Source: Prorocentrum cordatum (Eukaryota; Sar; Dinophyceae; Prorocentrales; Prorocentraceae). From it: a stretch of 64,000 bases of DNA. Below are positions 33,792 through 44,933 of the stretch, in pieces (the first letter of the stretch is position 1; each line of letters begins with the position of its first letter). Location of the stretch: assembly GCA_963575745.1 (NCBI GenBank), contig CAUYUJ010003892.1, positions 169,001-233,000 on the forward strand. Reading direction: 5' to 3'. Under the pieces are notes generated by a model that had not been told where the DNA came from, did not search any database, and was given only the letters and a program-made list of their open reading frames with translations. Both the position numbers and the translations under genes were made by a program.

Positions 33792-35228
33792 ATGCCTGCC
33801 ACATGGCGCTGCGGGAAATGCAGCAGAGAGGTGCCTATGAGGCATTGGCAGTGCTTGTGTGGCTACTAGTGGCGACAGCGGTCTTACAGTCGACAGCGGG
33901 CGAAATCGGCGAGCCGAAGCACACGAGAGCAACAACAGTCGACAGCCCAGCCGACCCCGCCATACCGACCTCGCCCGATTAAAGGACGCACTGGACCAAT
34001 TACAAGAAACGAGATTCGACAAGTGGTGGACTCGATTCCTACGGCGTCAAAGGCAGTGGCGGAGGCGCACCCCAAGTATCAGCAGCCACCGCCCAGCAGA
34101 GCGCAACAGGATGCGTACAAGAACGACGTGAACCACCACATAGAGGTTCTTGCGACTTTGGTGGTGGCTACGCGGAGATCTGGTGCAGAGGATCAACCAT
34201 CAATCGAGCACATTGTGGTCCTGAAGTATGCGATCGCAGCACTGGACCCAATCAGCACCAGAATGGCGCAAACCAAATACGAGATCGCGATGACCACAGA
34301 GCAGATTGAGAAGTTAGATCACAAGATCCAGGAGCTCCAGACGCAAAGAGAAGAGATGGCACAGAAAGTATCAGGGCGAATGGAAAATATGCAGGACCTG
34401 GAGGCCATGGAGGAGGAAGAGAAGACGATGAAGCAACAGGAGGCGGCGGCACACAACGTCACCCCACCGCCTGCAAGGCCAGCGGCGGCATCACCTTTCA
34501 TGGCAACACACGGCATGGCAACGGGGCCATCAACTACGGCAAGGCCGACTCCACAGATCCCAGTCCAGAGCCCATTCGTTCCGCAGCAGCAGGGGATGAA
34601 CCCCCCGGCCGAGATTCAGCAGCTCATGCAGATGTGGATGCAGCAGCAGGCGGCGCAGCTGGCCAAAGGAACGGGCAAAGGAGGGATGTTCATGCCATGG
34701 CTTTCTTCAGGACCTCCACCGCCATCGCAGATGCCACACCGCCCATCGCCGAGTCCAGGTGCGAAGAGAGAAGGGCCAATTCACCCGCCCAGCGAACAGC
34801 CTTGCCCCAAGCACCAGGTCGAGCAGCAGGCGAGCGAGGACGACAGGATGGTGGACGCGGATTTCAGCGGCCTGGTCTGCGAAGGCACCGCGGCCCCTTT
34901 GCCAGCATCGGCGATGGCATCAGCAGCATCGGCACCAGTTGGGGGAATTCTGACAGCGCAGCAGATCGCAGAACTCCAGAAGACGAACAACATGCAGCCG
35001 ATCATGGTATCTCAATCGGGCCCGCCGCAGGCCCTGTACCAGCGGGGCGCCATCTGGGGACCGACGCAGATGTGGAGCAACCCGAACAGCCAGCAGCAGG
35101 TTATCTCTCTGTGCTCGCAGCCAGAGGCAGTCGCCTTCGTGGACCCAGCGCAGCTGGCACCAACGCAGCCAGCATCTCAGCAGGAGCTGATTCAGGGCCC
35201 GAAGGAGAGCCTCACGGACGACATCTGA
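33792..35228 (+). pseudogene. LINE ORF1 (gag-like), one internal stop
   Basis: Begins MPATWRCGKCSREVPMRHWQ followed by CLCG, a CxxC...CxC zinc ribbon like those opening dinoflagellate LINE ORF1 proteins. A TAG at 33867-33869 (codon 26) interrupts it, after which the same frame stays open to 35228. The middle part is a coiled coil (EIAMTTEQIEKLDHKIQELQ and following, ending in an E/K-rich stretch). The C-terminal half is Pro/Gln/Met-rich and low complexity. ORF1 proteins bind the element RNA and act as chaperones. Start choice rests on the zinc ribbon and the 173-nt distance from the spliced leader. The stop is either a mutation or, less likely, readthrough. Confidence 0.75.
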
Positions 35229-35771
35229 ACGACTCGGCCAGCGCGCAGCAGAAGGAGGAGCACTTGATGAGGGAAGACTCGATGCATGGGGCGTCGCCTT
35301 CCGTGTCGTCAACTCCTACCGCAGCTGCAGTGAATGAGCCCGCCCTATCTTTTCTGTTGCCAGACTTGCAGTCATTTTACGCTGGAGATGACCTAGGGGT
35401 TGAGGTCAACACCAGCAGCCAGCTGGCATGGATCGTCAGCAAACTGATTAGAAGGACCCTCGAGGCCACAGCCTTACGGGCAGCGTTTTTCATTTCGAAT
35501 ATTTACCAGGACACCCGGCCAGGGGGGAACGGCCCCCCTCCCCCGAAGAGGTACAGGGGGAAGAAGAATGTCTGCTGGGGAGTTTCACACATTAGATATT
35601 ACGTCCCTGGTCATCGGATAGGGCAGGGCAGGCCGATAATTAAAGATCCAGGGATGCATAATTCGCAGTCGGCCCCCCAGGGCTCCGCAGGAGCCCCGCG
35701 CCCTTCCTCGAGCGCGCCCCCCCCCCCCCCCCCCCCCCCCCCCCCCACACGTTGGCTCACCCCCTGGGGAG
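35229..35771 (+). pseudogene. LINE ORF1-ORF2 junction region
   Basis: A different frame (open 34634-35857) carries SFLLPDLQSFYAGDDLGVEV and KKNVCWGVSHIRYYVPGHRI downstream of the ORF1 stop. These look like LINE ORF2 N-terminal sequence but match no catalytic domain I recognise. It runs into a 30-base poly-C tract at 35717-35746. Confidence 0.4.
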
Positions 35772-36575
35772 ATGGTGGTTCGTGCGTCGCCTTGCCCCCC
35801 CCCCCCTCCGCCCCCCCCCCCCCCTCTTGCCCCCCCCCCCCCCCCCATGTCCGCTAGAGAGAGAAGCGCTGCCCATCATCATGGAGGCCAAGAGGGCAAC
35901 GTCATGAATAGTCATAGCCAGCTGGAGCAGCATGAAGGCGAGCAAGACAGCACGAGAAGTCACCTGTGCACGTTTGAAGCTTGCAAGCCGATCCTGGAGG
36001 TTATGTTGTCCTCCCCCGCTCCCCTCCTCGAACTGGTACCCCTGCAGAATATGATCCAAGCGGGAGTGATTGAGGACGTTCCCAGGATTGCGACTAACAT
36101 GGCCCCTCCCAGACCCATAACCCCTTCTACCTTCCACATTTATCCTGATGGGTCCCACTGCGGGAAAGGAATGCCCCGCGCGGCATGGGCCTTCGTGGTC
36201 ATAGCGGAAGGTGCGAAAGGTGTCTCTCTGTGGGGTTGCTGGAGGCGTGAACTCGAGGACTCGTGCTCCATGGGACTCAACATTGAAAATTCGAATAGCA
36301 CGACTTTGGAGCTCCTTGGCCTTATTTGGGCTGCGTTGTGGGTTATCACGTGTCCTTTTGAGGCGGAGTTCCATGTCGTCGGCGATTCTCTCAGTGCGAT
36401 ACGTGCGGCCATTGGGCAGAGCTGCACGCGATCTGATAGAGATCTTGCGAGGCTCCTTTCGCAGATTTGGGCCGTTGCTTGCGCGCATAAGCGGGCGAGC
36501 ATATCGCACGAGAAACGCCGCAACGGACATCGTTGGAACATGCTTGCTGGCAAGCTTGCTAAAGCCTCGGCGTGA
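35772..36575 (+). pseudogene. LINE RNase H domain placed upstream of the endonuclease
   Basis: RNase H removes RNA from the RNA/DNA hybrid. FHIYPDGSHCGKG carries the first catalytic Asp (GAT at 36147), TLELLGLIWA the Glu (36309), HVVGDSLSAIRA the second Asp (36384). The last box reads HRWNMLAGKLAKA, with Gly where the terminal Asp is normally found. The frame is open for 267 codons, but begins inside poly-C tracts at 35795-35846 and ends before another at about 36599-36614. In most LINEs the RNase H domain, when present, lies after the RT. Here it precedes the endonuclease, an arrangement I believe occurs in dinoflagellate LINEs. Confidence 0.8.
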
Positions 36576-36799
36576 AATAGCATTCCCCCCTCGAGCGTTC
36601 CCCCCCCCCCCCCCTTGGACGCAAGCGATTTTTTTCACATGCAGTCGCGAGTGGGAGTGGATTGAGGCTGCGCAAAGAGGGGACAAGGGGGATGGGGGCT
36701 TACCCCAAGGTCACCTTGGTTAGCCAAGGAAGCTTTTCAGGCGCCCTCCCCTCCTCTCAAGCGGTTACCACCCCGCTGGGCGCTCCTGAAAGGAAGCGC

Positions 36800-37748
36800 G
36801 CCAGGGGCCCCTTGATTAGATTGCGAACGGCAGCTTTCAATGCGCAGTCTCTCAGAGCCGACGGCAGAAGAGACACCAAGGGGAAGCAGAGACAGGCCCG
36901 CTTGCTCCTCTTTCAGGAACAGATGTATAAGGATGGGGCCCATTTTATCGGGGTCCAGGAAGGCCGAAACGCCCGAGGTACCCGCCGACAAAGTAACTTC
37001 ATGGTTTTCTCGGCCGGCCACGAAAAATAGAATCTGGGGGTTGTGGGGGTTGAGCTTTGGGTGAACATATGCACCCCGTATAGCGAGAAAGGTGACAAGG
37101 CGTTATGTTTCAAAAAACTGCACATCCAGATCCTTCATATGACCCCACGCATCATGTTTGTGCAAATTGTGGCCCCCGCCTTACGGGCCACCGCTGCCGT
37201 CGCCCACGCTCCGCGCGCGGGAGCCCCCCCCTCCCCCCCTCGAGTGCCAAGCATTTTGGCGTGAGCTCGCTGAGTTAAATATGCGGTGGCTGCCAGGCTT
37301 TCTTTTCATTGACGCGAATGCTAGGCTTGGACCACACCAAAGCAAGGCGGTGTCGCCCAGCGGACCAGCGACAGAAGAAGACAGAAATGGGCGTTTCATG
37401 CATCAGACTGCGCTGGAGAGCGACCTCATTGTTGCGAACACTTACCGGTGCACGGGGGAAGGATACACGTATCACACGAGAAACGGGCCCCCCCACAGGA
37501 TTGACTATGTTGCGATCTCCCCCCATTGGCCCCCTGCCCTCCAGGACGCCAAGATGTTAAAATATCTGGGCCATCTCAGGGGGCATAACGATCATATGCC
37601 CGTTGTTGCGTCATTCGAGTGGCATGCTGTTGGCAGTGGCAAATCCAACCACCCCCCCATGTTGGACAAGAATAAAATGAGCGACCCCCAGGCGTGCCAA
37701 GATTTTTCGGCCCAATTGCAAAAGGCTTCCCCCCCCCTGGGATCTTGA
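36800..37748 (+). pseudogene. LINE AP-type endonuclease, frameshifted
   Basis: The endonuclease set is complete but split. LRTAAFNAQSLRADGRRDT and GAHFIGVQEGRNARG (catalytic Glu) end at a TAG at 37028-37030. The same frame resumes with VELWVNICTPYSEKGDKALC. A +1/-1 shift at the C-runs near 37218-37240 leads to FLFIDANARLGPH (D.N pair), HRIDYVAIS and HNDHMPVVASFEW (terminal Asp-His). Frame is lost again at the poly-C at about 37728-37737, with a further TAG at about 37818. All key residues survive, so decay appears recent or partly due to sequencing error in C-runs. Confidence 0.85.
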
Positions 37749-37933
37749 CCTCAACCTCCACTACGCTCAGGCGTTGGATGTTTTGCGTAGCTGTTCCCAG
37801 GTTGCTTTCGGAAAAGCCTAGGTCAGACCCAGGAAACCTTATATTTCCCCCCCTACCTTTGTCTTGATCCGCGCCAGGAGGACGATTCGCAGGACCCTTT
37901 ACTTGATGAGTTAACGCTGCCCGAGGTGGGTTT

Positions 37934-38383
37934 TTGCCCCATACCGAGCAACAGGCTGAGGATTTGACCAGTCCGCTGCAGGAGCACGGGATGCCCTCCC
38001 ACCTCGTAGGCAGAGTCTTTCATTTAGCAGTCAGTCTCAGCAAGGGAGATTTCGCGCATGAGATCCAGCCCGGACAGAAGGCGGAGGCCAGCCTTCTCCT
38101 ATTCCATCCCCTTTCCCATGTTTGGCCCCCCCTCCAGTCGGCCTCTGCCCAGTTTGTCAAGAAGAGCATTGATCTGTTTGAATTTAGGCTGCATCTGGTG
38201 TCTTTTATAGCGAGCACGCATGAGCAGTTGCAGAAGGCGCTCGATCATGACTTCAGTGCCTTTTTGATAAAACATGAGCAGCACACCAGAACCTCGATCG
38301 AAGGCAGGAACCGCAGGGCCGAATGGAGCCATGTGCGCACGTTGTTGAGCTTCGGAGGAAAAGACACAGGGCCCCTTTGGTGA
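37934..38383 (+). pseudogene. LINE linker between endonuclease and RT
   Basis: A 149-codon frame with KSIDLFEFRLHLVSFIASTH and RTSIEGRNRRAEWSHVRTLL matches the helical linker that precedes LINE RT domains. It ends in a frame change where SHVRTLLSFGGKDTGPLW overlaps HVVELRRKRHRAPLV of the RT frame. Confidence 0.6.
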
Positions 38384-39028
38384 CCTCTATCAGGAGGAGC
38401 CCTGATGGATCCATAATTAGCAGCCCGCAAGAAGACGCTGACGATATGCAACAGCACTTTGCTAAGGTTGAGTCAGGGGTTGAGCTGTCACGAGAACGAT
38501 TCCATTTGGACTACAATGCCAGCCAAGGGAAGATTGAAACTATCATCCCCAAAGCTGGGGTTGAGTTGTTGATCCGTCGGGCCCCCAAAGAAAAGGCCCC
38601 TGGTCCCGACGGGATCACGAACGATCTCCTGCGGGCGGCCCCCAAGGAAACCTCGCGCATCCTTCACCCCCTCATGGTGAAAATGAGCCTAACGGCCACT
38701 GAACCTGTTGAGCTCAGGCTTGGACAGGTGGTCTCTTTTTACAAAGGAAAAGGCGACGTCAGCATGGCGGCTTGCTACCGCAGCATTCTCCTATCTAACA
38801 CCATCCTCAAATTGTACCATGCTCATGTCCGCTCCAAGGCTAAGAATATCATCTTTAGCACCTTGCGGGAGGAACAATGCGGTGGCCGCCCTGGAGTGGG
38901 GACTGATTTTGCTTGCCTGTACGTGCGCAATAGATTACACGTCATTGCGCTCCGGGAAAAGGCGGTCATCGTTCTGTTTCTCGACCTTGTTGCTGCCTTT
39001 TATTCCATGGCAAGGCAACTGGTCCTCG

Positions 39029-39072
<44 letters not shown>

Positions 39073-39891
39073 CGCGAGGAAGAGCAATTTTTTGCGGCGG
39101 CCTCGGACCTGCCGGTTCCTCTTGCGTTCCGAGATGCGATCTTGCAGCTTGCGGAGGACCCAACCCTGGACGCCTTGACCGAGGACCAACACCTGTTGGA
39201 GTTGGTTCGCGTCACCCAAGCTGGGTCGCGGTGGCAGTTTCGAGGATCCCAGAAATTTGTTGCCCCGACCCTTGGCACGAAGCCTGGTACGGTGTTTGCT
39301 TGTGACATTTTCAACGCCGCGTTTGCTCCGATCGTCCGAGGGATTCAAAGGGACATGGAGCAAAACCAGCTGATTTCGGAGCTTCCTGGATGCGAAGGTC
39401 CGTTCCTCGGAATCATGGACCCCGCGGCCCCGTTGGCTTCCCCCGCGCACGTCGACGACAATACCACGATTGGAGAAGTCGAAGATGCCAGCTTGGCCAC
39501 CTGCGTGGCGGACAAAATGTTAGACATTGTGTATAAGCATGTGAGTGACCACGGTCTGAGGATGAATGACACGAAAACTGTTGTGCTGATTAAGACCGCG
39601 GGTAAAACATCCAGAATTGCCCAGCAACGCCTTTTTGGAGACAGCACTGGAGCGGGCGCTGTGGTTGTCTCAAGCGATCACGCGGTCAAGGTTCGCGTTG
39701 TGAGAACCTATAAGTTGCTCGGGACTTACCTCACCGATAAAATGAACCTCAACGCTGAGATTAACCACCGCGTGAGCTCCATGAGAGCTGATCTTCGGCC
39801 CATCAGGACGAGTATTTCCCCGCGTAAGGTCCTGCCTACCACCAGTAAGGTTAGGTATACCGATAGCATTGCGGGGTCTAAGCTGTTGTAG
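38323..39891 (+). pseudogene. LINE reverse transcriptase with poly-proline insertion
   Basis: 522-codon frame. Motifs: APKEKAPGPDGITNDLLRAA, GQVVSFYKGKGDVSMAACYR, REEQCGGRPGVGTDFA, VLFLDLVAAFYSM (first catalytic Asp, codon 38983), FACDIFNAAFAPIV, and SPAHVDDNTTIGEV, where HVDD (39448-39459) is the counterpart of YADD with both Asp present. A 43-base poly-C tract (39029-39071) places about 14 Pro residues between the first Asp motif and EEEQFFAAASDLPVPLAFRD, splitting the palm. This is unlike any RT and is probably a repeat expansion or assembly fault. The frame stops at 39891; the tail continues in other frames to about 40310. Confidence 0.85.
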
Positions 39892-40310
39892 AATACGTGT
39901 GTTTGGGAAATGCTTAACAAGAGCCAACTGAGGAGAATGAGCACCGCCCAGGCCGATACGCGCCGAGCAGCGCTGGCTATGCCGAGGCACAAAGAAGGAA
40001 GACACCACCCGAATAGAGAAGTCCTGCATAACTCTCAGAGGGTGAGAATGGAGGTTGTTCTTAGGGTTGCCCGCCTCCGCTTGCTCCCTCGGGTTTTGTC
40101 GCTTGCCTCCTCTTCCCTCCTCCGCATCCTTGATCTCACTCGCAACGCGGCAGGGGCGTGGGCGAACGCCCTCATGCAGGACACGAAGTGGCTCAATACG
40201 CGGGTTAAGAAGGAAGGCGTCCCAGGACAAGGGCGGTTTGAGGATTGGGTGTCATTTGCTAGACAAGCGCCAAAAAAACTCCTTGGACCGTTCGCAGGGC
40301 CGCTATGAGT
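39892..40310 (+). pseudogene. LINE region between RT and zinc fingers
   Basis: A second frame, open 39910-40308, reads MLNKSQLRRMSTAQADTRRA and LARGLGV-like basic helices, then FEDWVSFARQAPKKL. It is the usual helical tail of dinoflagellate LINE ORF2, out of frame with the RT. Confidence 0.45.
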
Positions 40311-40419
40311 GATAGAAACCTGGAAAGCGAGAGCCACCTTGAGAAGCATCATCTGGAGTTGTTGAGCGCCATGTTCGAAGGGGGAAGAATTGATTTTACT
40401 TTTAGCCAGCCGACAGAGC

Positions 40420-40640
40420 AGGAAGATAATGGCACCCAGCAATATTGTTGTTACGATTGTGGTTTCGTTTGCTATTCGTCGGTGGCACTGCCGACCCGCA
40501 TTACGAAGACCCACCGCAGTGAGAGTGCTCCTGACAATTGGGCGGCGGGGTTTTGATGTCAAATATGCCTGATTGAATTTCTTTGTCGTGCTAGACTTGC
40601 CAAGCATCTTAAGAGAGTGCCAAGGTGTGCGCACTCGTGG
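40420..40640 (+). pseudogene. LINE C-terminal zinc fingers
   Basis: Two finger-like motifs lie on either side of a stop. QYCCYDCGFVCYSSVALPTR with ITKTH gives CxxC...H at about 40441-40512. CLIEFLCRARLAKHLKRVPR with a final C gives C-x5-C-x6-H-x6-C at about 40569-40632. They probably bind nucleic acid during target-primed reverse transcription. Confidence 0.6.
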
Positions 40641-40841
40641 TTGCAAAGCGGCAGAGCTTTAGAGCGCAGCCTGGATGAATGCAAGGCCGCTGACAGAGAT
40701 TTCCAGGGAACAAAAAAACATGCAAAAAGGGCCGCATGATAATTATGCTGAGAGCAGTGCCCACCGTTTTACGTACGGGCCACCTGTTGGACCCTCGCTC
40801 CCCCTCCTGCCCGCGCCCCTTTTCTTCCAGTCCTCTCTCAG

Positions 40842-41602
40842 GTGTGTTTGGAGCAGGATGGAGGCTGCGAGGATGTCCCGTCCTTTTGGCCAGCGGATTT
40901 GCCCCCTCCTCCTATGCCTTGCATTGTTATAATTGACGGACGGGACGAAGTTGATTCCGTGTCGGAGCAACAGGCGCGCATTCAGAAGAACCTCCTAGGT
41001 CGGCAGGTGCAGGTCGTCCGTATTAGAAGCACCCAAGCGGGAGAGGCCCAACTTTGGGCTAGGAGGATTCTTGACGGAGTGGTGTCGGCGGTCATCAGGT
41101 TACCCCCCCCCCCCCCCCCCCCCCCCCCCGACAAGACGTGGAACCCCGCCCGCAGTGGATTTGACGGGGGATCCAGCCCCCCCCCCATCCGTTCTGTTTC
41201 GTCCCCCTTGTGCCTCGGGACCCTCAGCGAGGCTGAATATAAGCAGGTGGCTGAAGCTAACGCTCTTTGGCGTCTGTCGACCATCATGTTTTATGCCGCC
41301 GCCGAGGCCAAGATCCCAATGATTCTCACCAGCCCGAAAGGAATCGTCGGATATCCCGACCCCTGGGGGGATGAACCTGTTCGATGGGCCAGCTTGCACA
41401 GGGAAAGCTATAAGACCCATCGACCCCTGCCCCGCGGGCGGAGCCCCGACCGCGCCCAAACGATACTGGCTAACACTGCTCGTTCGCTGCCTCCTTTTGG
41501 CAGCCAGGCGGGTGTGGAGGAGTGGGATGGGGACGTGCCTCTTCTCTTCTGCACCGCCATCGCTGCCGCCGCTTACCAATCGACGTCGGGGGGGCCACGG
41601 GG
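40842..41602 (+). pseudogene. LINE C-terminal cytosine-methyltransferase-like domain
   Basis: Order of motifs: CIVIIDGRDEVDS, DGVVSAVIRLP then a 27-base poly-C tract (41103-41129) then DKTWNPARSG, PPIRSVSSPLCLGTLSEAEY, NALWRLSTIMFYAAAEAKIP and MILTSPKG. In another frame IDPCPAGGAPTAPKRYWL follows, and DVPLLFCTAIAAAAYQS closes it. This parallels the domain in the tyrosine-recombinase element (PCTTWSQALR, PLRSSSSPMGRADLS, FLENP, ARFDQCQFKAPRKKATRV, YPKPLCLAIART). The poly-C tract sits exactly where the catalytic PC motif should be, so the site is destroyed. The 3' end is lost in the sequence gap. Confidence 0.6.
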
Positions 41603-41702
41603 NNNNNNNNNNNNNNNNNNNNNNNNNNNNNNNNNNNNNNNNNNNNNNNNNNNNNNNNNNNNNNNNNNNNNNNNNNNNNNNNNNNNNNNNNNNNNNNNNN
41701 NN
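41603..41702. other. Assembly gap of 100 N
   Basis: Exactly 100 N, a conventional length for a gap of unknown size. GGA repeat lies immediately to the right, a likely cause of the break. Confidence 0.98.
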
Positions 41703-41803
41703 GAGGAGGAGGAGAAGGGGGAGGAGGAGGAGGAGGAGCAGGAGGAGGGAGGGAGTAGGAGGAGGAGGAGGAGGGGGAGGAGGAGGAGGAGGAGGAGGAG
41801 GAG
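41703..41803. repeat. (GGA)n microsatellite
   Basis: GGA array after the gap. With the array at 33396-33596 it brackets the LINE. Confidence 0.9.
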
Positions 41804-42139
41804 GCCAGTGGCCTTCTGAGCCTTCTGGGAAGGCCCGCCCCCATGTGCCTTCCCCCCCTCCCCCCCGGGCCGCGCCGCCGAGCTGTTGCCACCGTCCTCT
41901 CCACGGGGTGGTGCCTCGGGAGTGGCTGTCCGAGCCCTGAGGTCCGACGTCGCGGGGATATCCATGAAGCCAGAGAGGGGCCCAACCAGTGGATGTTCTG
42001 AACCTCTCGCGTGTCCCTATGATTGCCCCCAAGACCGCCTTCAGACACGCAAGCCGCAAGCCAACAATGAGGTACTCTCTGCTACCGCCACTCCTCCCGC
42101 TTTGTTCTAGCTGCACCCTGCATGAGTTGTGAACAGACT
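41804..42139. other. No recognisable gene
   Basis: A short palindromic stretch (ggccttctgagccttctgggaaggcc) opens it; nothing else is identified. Confidence 0.4.
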
Positions 42140-42875
42140 TTCACGTGTTCGCTCTCTCTCTCTCTCTCTCTGTCTCTCTCCCTCTATCTATCTCTCTCTC
42201 TCTCTCTCTCGCTCTCTCGCTCTCGCTTCCTCTGACCCCCTGTCTGTCGTTCTCGTTGCGTCTTTCTATTAGACACACACACACTATATATATATAGATA
42301 GATCACACTATGTATCCCTATCCCGTCATGTGTATCGCCCTCGCTATTTCGTACATATAGTTGTATGTATATGTGTATAGGTGTGTCCCTCTCTCTCTCT
42401 CTCCTCTCGTGTTCTTTCTCTGTATGTCCCTCCGCTCAGCGCGACCTCGCGGTGCGTGTCGTTTTTTTGTGTTATCGTTCGCTGTGCTGCATTGTCTCTA
42501 TCTCTCTCGCTCTCTCTCTCTCTCTCTATCTCTCTCTGTGCCTTCCCCCACCTCGACCTGCATTGTGTATCGTTTGCTGTTCGTCGTTGGTGGTGTTATA
42601 TTTTGTTGTTGTTGGTGCTGTTGTTGTTGTTCGTGTTGTTGTTGGTGTTGTTGGTGCTCGCTCTCTCTCTCTCTCTCTCTTTATTTCGTTATTTATGTAT
42701 GTGTCTATACCTCTCTCTCTCTCTCACGTTCTCTATGTCTCTGTCGTCTCTCCATATATATATATAGATATACTCAGTGTCTCTCTGCCTCCTTACCTCT
42801 ATCTTTATTATATATATGTATCATGTGTATGTCTATATATATATACAGGTGCTAGCCCCCTCCCCCCCACGGGGA
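42140..42875. repeat. CT, TA and GTT microsatellite mosaic
   Basis: CT runs near 42150-42235, 42380-42405, 42497-42540, 42659-42681 and 42710-42725 alternate with TATATA and GTT runs (42600-42655). The right edge (cccccccacggggacccc, near 42860) is repeated in reverse complement at about 53352-53380. Confidence 0.85.
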
Positions 42876-43029
42876 CCCCCATCTTAATATGGAAAAGTAG
42901 AAGACATAGCCAGAACGAGAGATAGAGAGATGTGACAATCATCTTTTTCATTCTGAAGCCGAAGAGACACATTGCACACTCCCCAAGTGCATATATGATC
43001 GCACTGGCAGCCCTCTGTATGGACCGCCC

Positions 43030-43597
43030 GCGGCGCAACTCGCTCATCACCATCATCAGCATCATCATCATCCGCAGCAGCAGCAGCATCACCCGCATCA
43101 CCATCACCATCATAGCATCATCCTCATCCTCATCATCGTCCTCCGCGTCCTCTTCATCATCATTGTGATCGTCCGCCTCTGCCTCGTCCTCATGTTCCTC
43201 ATCATCGTCATGGTCGTCGCAATCGTCATCTTCATAAGCATCAACATGCTCATCATCATCATCATCAGCAGCAGCAGCATCCTCATCATCAAAACAGAAT
43301 CATCAGCATAACCATCATAATCATCATCAATATTCGCATCATCATCATCATCATCCCCCTCCTCCTCCTCATCTTCATCCGATGCATCATCACCATCCTC
43401 ATGGTCGCCATCATCCTCCTCATCATCATCATCATCAGATTCCGTCTCCTCGGCCTCCCCTTCTTCATCCTTCCATTGTTGTTCATCCTCTTCATCCACA
43501 TCCTCATCATCCTGCCTCTTCCTCCTCAGCATAATCATATCCTCTTCCTCCTCATCGTCCTCCTCGTCTCGTAATCATCATAATCATCTTCATCATT

Positions 43598-43628
<31 letters not shown>

Positions 43629-43690
43629 GCATCATCCTCCTCATCGTCCTCCTCCGCACCCTCATCATCGTCAGCCTCATCCTCCTCCTT
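43030..43690. repeat. CAT/CCT microsatellite region
   Basis: ATC, CAT and TCC repeats. Asp/Glu-rich and His/Ser-rich frames across it are repeat translations. Confidence 0.85.
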
Positions 43691-43821
43691 CCTCCGTCCC
43701 TTCTTACCTCCTCGAGCCTCGAAGTTCGAACCTCGATCCTCGAGTCTCGAACCTCGGTCGGACCTCGACGTGAACCTTGAGCACATTCGGGGAACAGCTC
43801 GGGCGCGGAGGAGAGCTGGGA

Positions 43822-43886
43822 AAGACGACGGCCGACGACGACGACGACGACGGACGACGACGACGACCGACGACCGACAACCGACG
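43822..43886. repeat. (CGA)n microsatellite
   Basis: GACGAC units with gaccgac variants, ending just before the 25-bp satellite. Confidence 0.85.
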
Positions 43887-44760
43887 ACGTAAAACGTTAC
43901 AATCAAAAACAATAAGAGAACCTCACAATCAAAAACAATAAGAAAACCTCACAATCAAAAAACTTAAGGAATCAACGAACCCGGTAAGTAAGTTGAGTTA
44001 ATCTTTCTTCTGGCACGTCTGCCATATTTCGCGTTGGCACGCTATGGCATGCTCTTCCACGCTACGCTGGGCTTTGCTATGCGGAGTGCTGTGCTACGCC
44101 GTGTAGGGCGGACCACGTGCTTGTCTTATGCGACGTCGTCACGATGCCCGTCGTCAAATACTCCCCTTCGCACACGTGCGAAAGGAGCCGGTGTAAAAGT
44201 GCATGGTGTCAGCTCCTCCTCCTCCGCCTCCGCCTCCTCCTCCTGCATAGGTGCCCCCTGGTGCTTCGCGTGGCCTCCTGGAGCTTCCTGGGGCCTCATC
44301 CAATGGAAAACAATAAGAAAACCTTACACTGGAAAACAATAAGAAAACCTTACAATGGAAAACAATCAGAAAAACCTTACACTTGAAAACAAAAAGAAAA
44401 CCTCATACTTGAAAACGATAAGAAAACCTTACAGTGGAAAACAATCAGAAAACCTTAACACTGGAAAACAATAAGGAAACCTTACACTGGAAATCAATTA
44501 GAACACTTCACAATGGAAAACAGTATGAAAACCTCACAATGGAAAACAATCAGTAAACCTTTTTACAGTTCAAAACAATCAGAAAAAAACAACTTACAAT
44601 TGAAACGATAAGAAAACCTTACACTGGAAAACAATCAGAAAACCTTACAATGGAAACCAATCAGAAAACCTTCCAATTGAAAACAATAAGAAAACTTCAC
44701 AACAGAAAGCAATCAGAAAACCTTACAATGGAAACCAATGAGAAAACATGGAAAACAATA
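43886..44760. repeat. 25-bp AT-rich satellite, left block
   Basis: Tandem units of the type aatggaaaacaataagaaaa followed by ccttac. They are sparse and diverged at 43886-43972, and dense at 44295-44760, with an unrelated 320-bp stretch between. After 44760 comes a module (cgtcttgggtacacgaa, then ggcaggga) that is found in the same order right of the retrotransposon. The satellite is therefore interrupted by the insertion. Confidence 0.9.
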
Positions 44761-44850
44761 CGAACACGTCTTGGGTACACGAAGTGTTGGCAGGGACTTT
44801 TTATAAAAAAGCGCTGGCAGGGAATGAAAAATCATTATATATATATATAT

Positions 44851-44933
44851 GGCCGCTTTTAACAAGCAGAAGTGATGTGCAAGCAGCTTCAGGATCGCCG
44901 CATCGACGTCCCGTCGACGTACTGCTCAAGTCT
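44851..44933 (+). repeat. Split direct repeat A1
   Basis: Starts ggccgcttttaacaagcaga and ends ctcaagtct. 82 of 83 bases equal A2; the difference is A at 44917 against G at 51401. The start codon of ORF1 (44875) lies inside it. Confidence 0.95.

Larger units (their letters stand above)
33597..41602 (+). mobile_element. LINE retrotransposon copied from a trans-spliced mRNA
   Basis: An 8-kb non-LTR element begins with a complete DinoSL. In order it encodes ORF1 (zinc ribbon plus coiled coil), RNase H, AP-type endonuclease, reverse transcriptase, two zinc fingers and a methyltransferase-like domain. Multiple stops and frameshifts show this copy is inactive, although nearly all catalytic motifs are still readable. 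The element is bracketed by GGA microsatellite on both sides (33396-33596 and, past the N gap, 41703-41803), so it probably inserted into one. The 3' end is hidden by the gap and no poly-A tail is visible. Confidence 0.85.
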
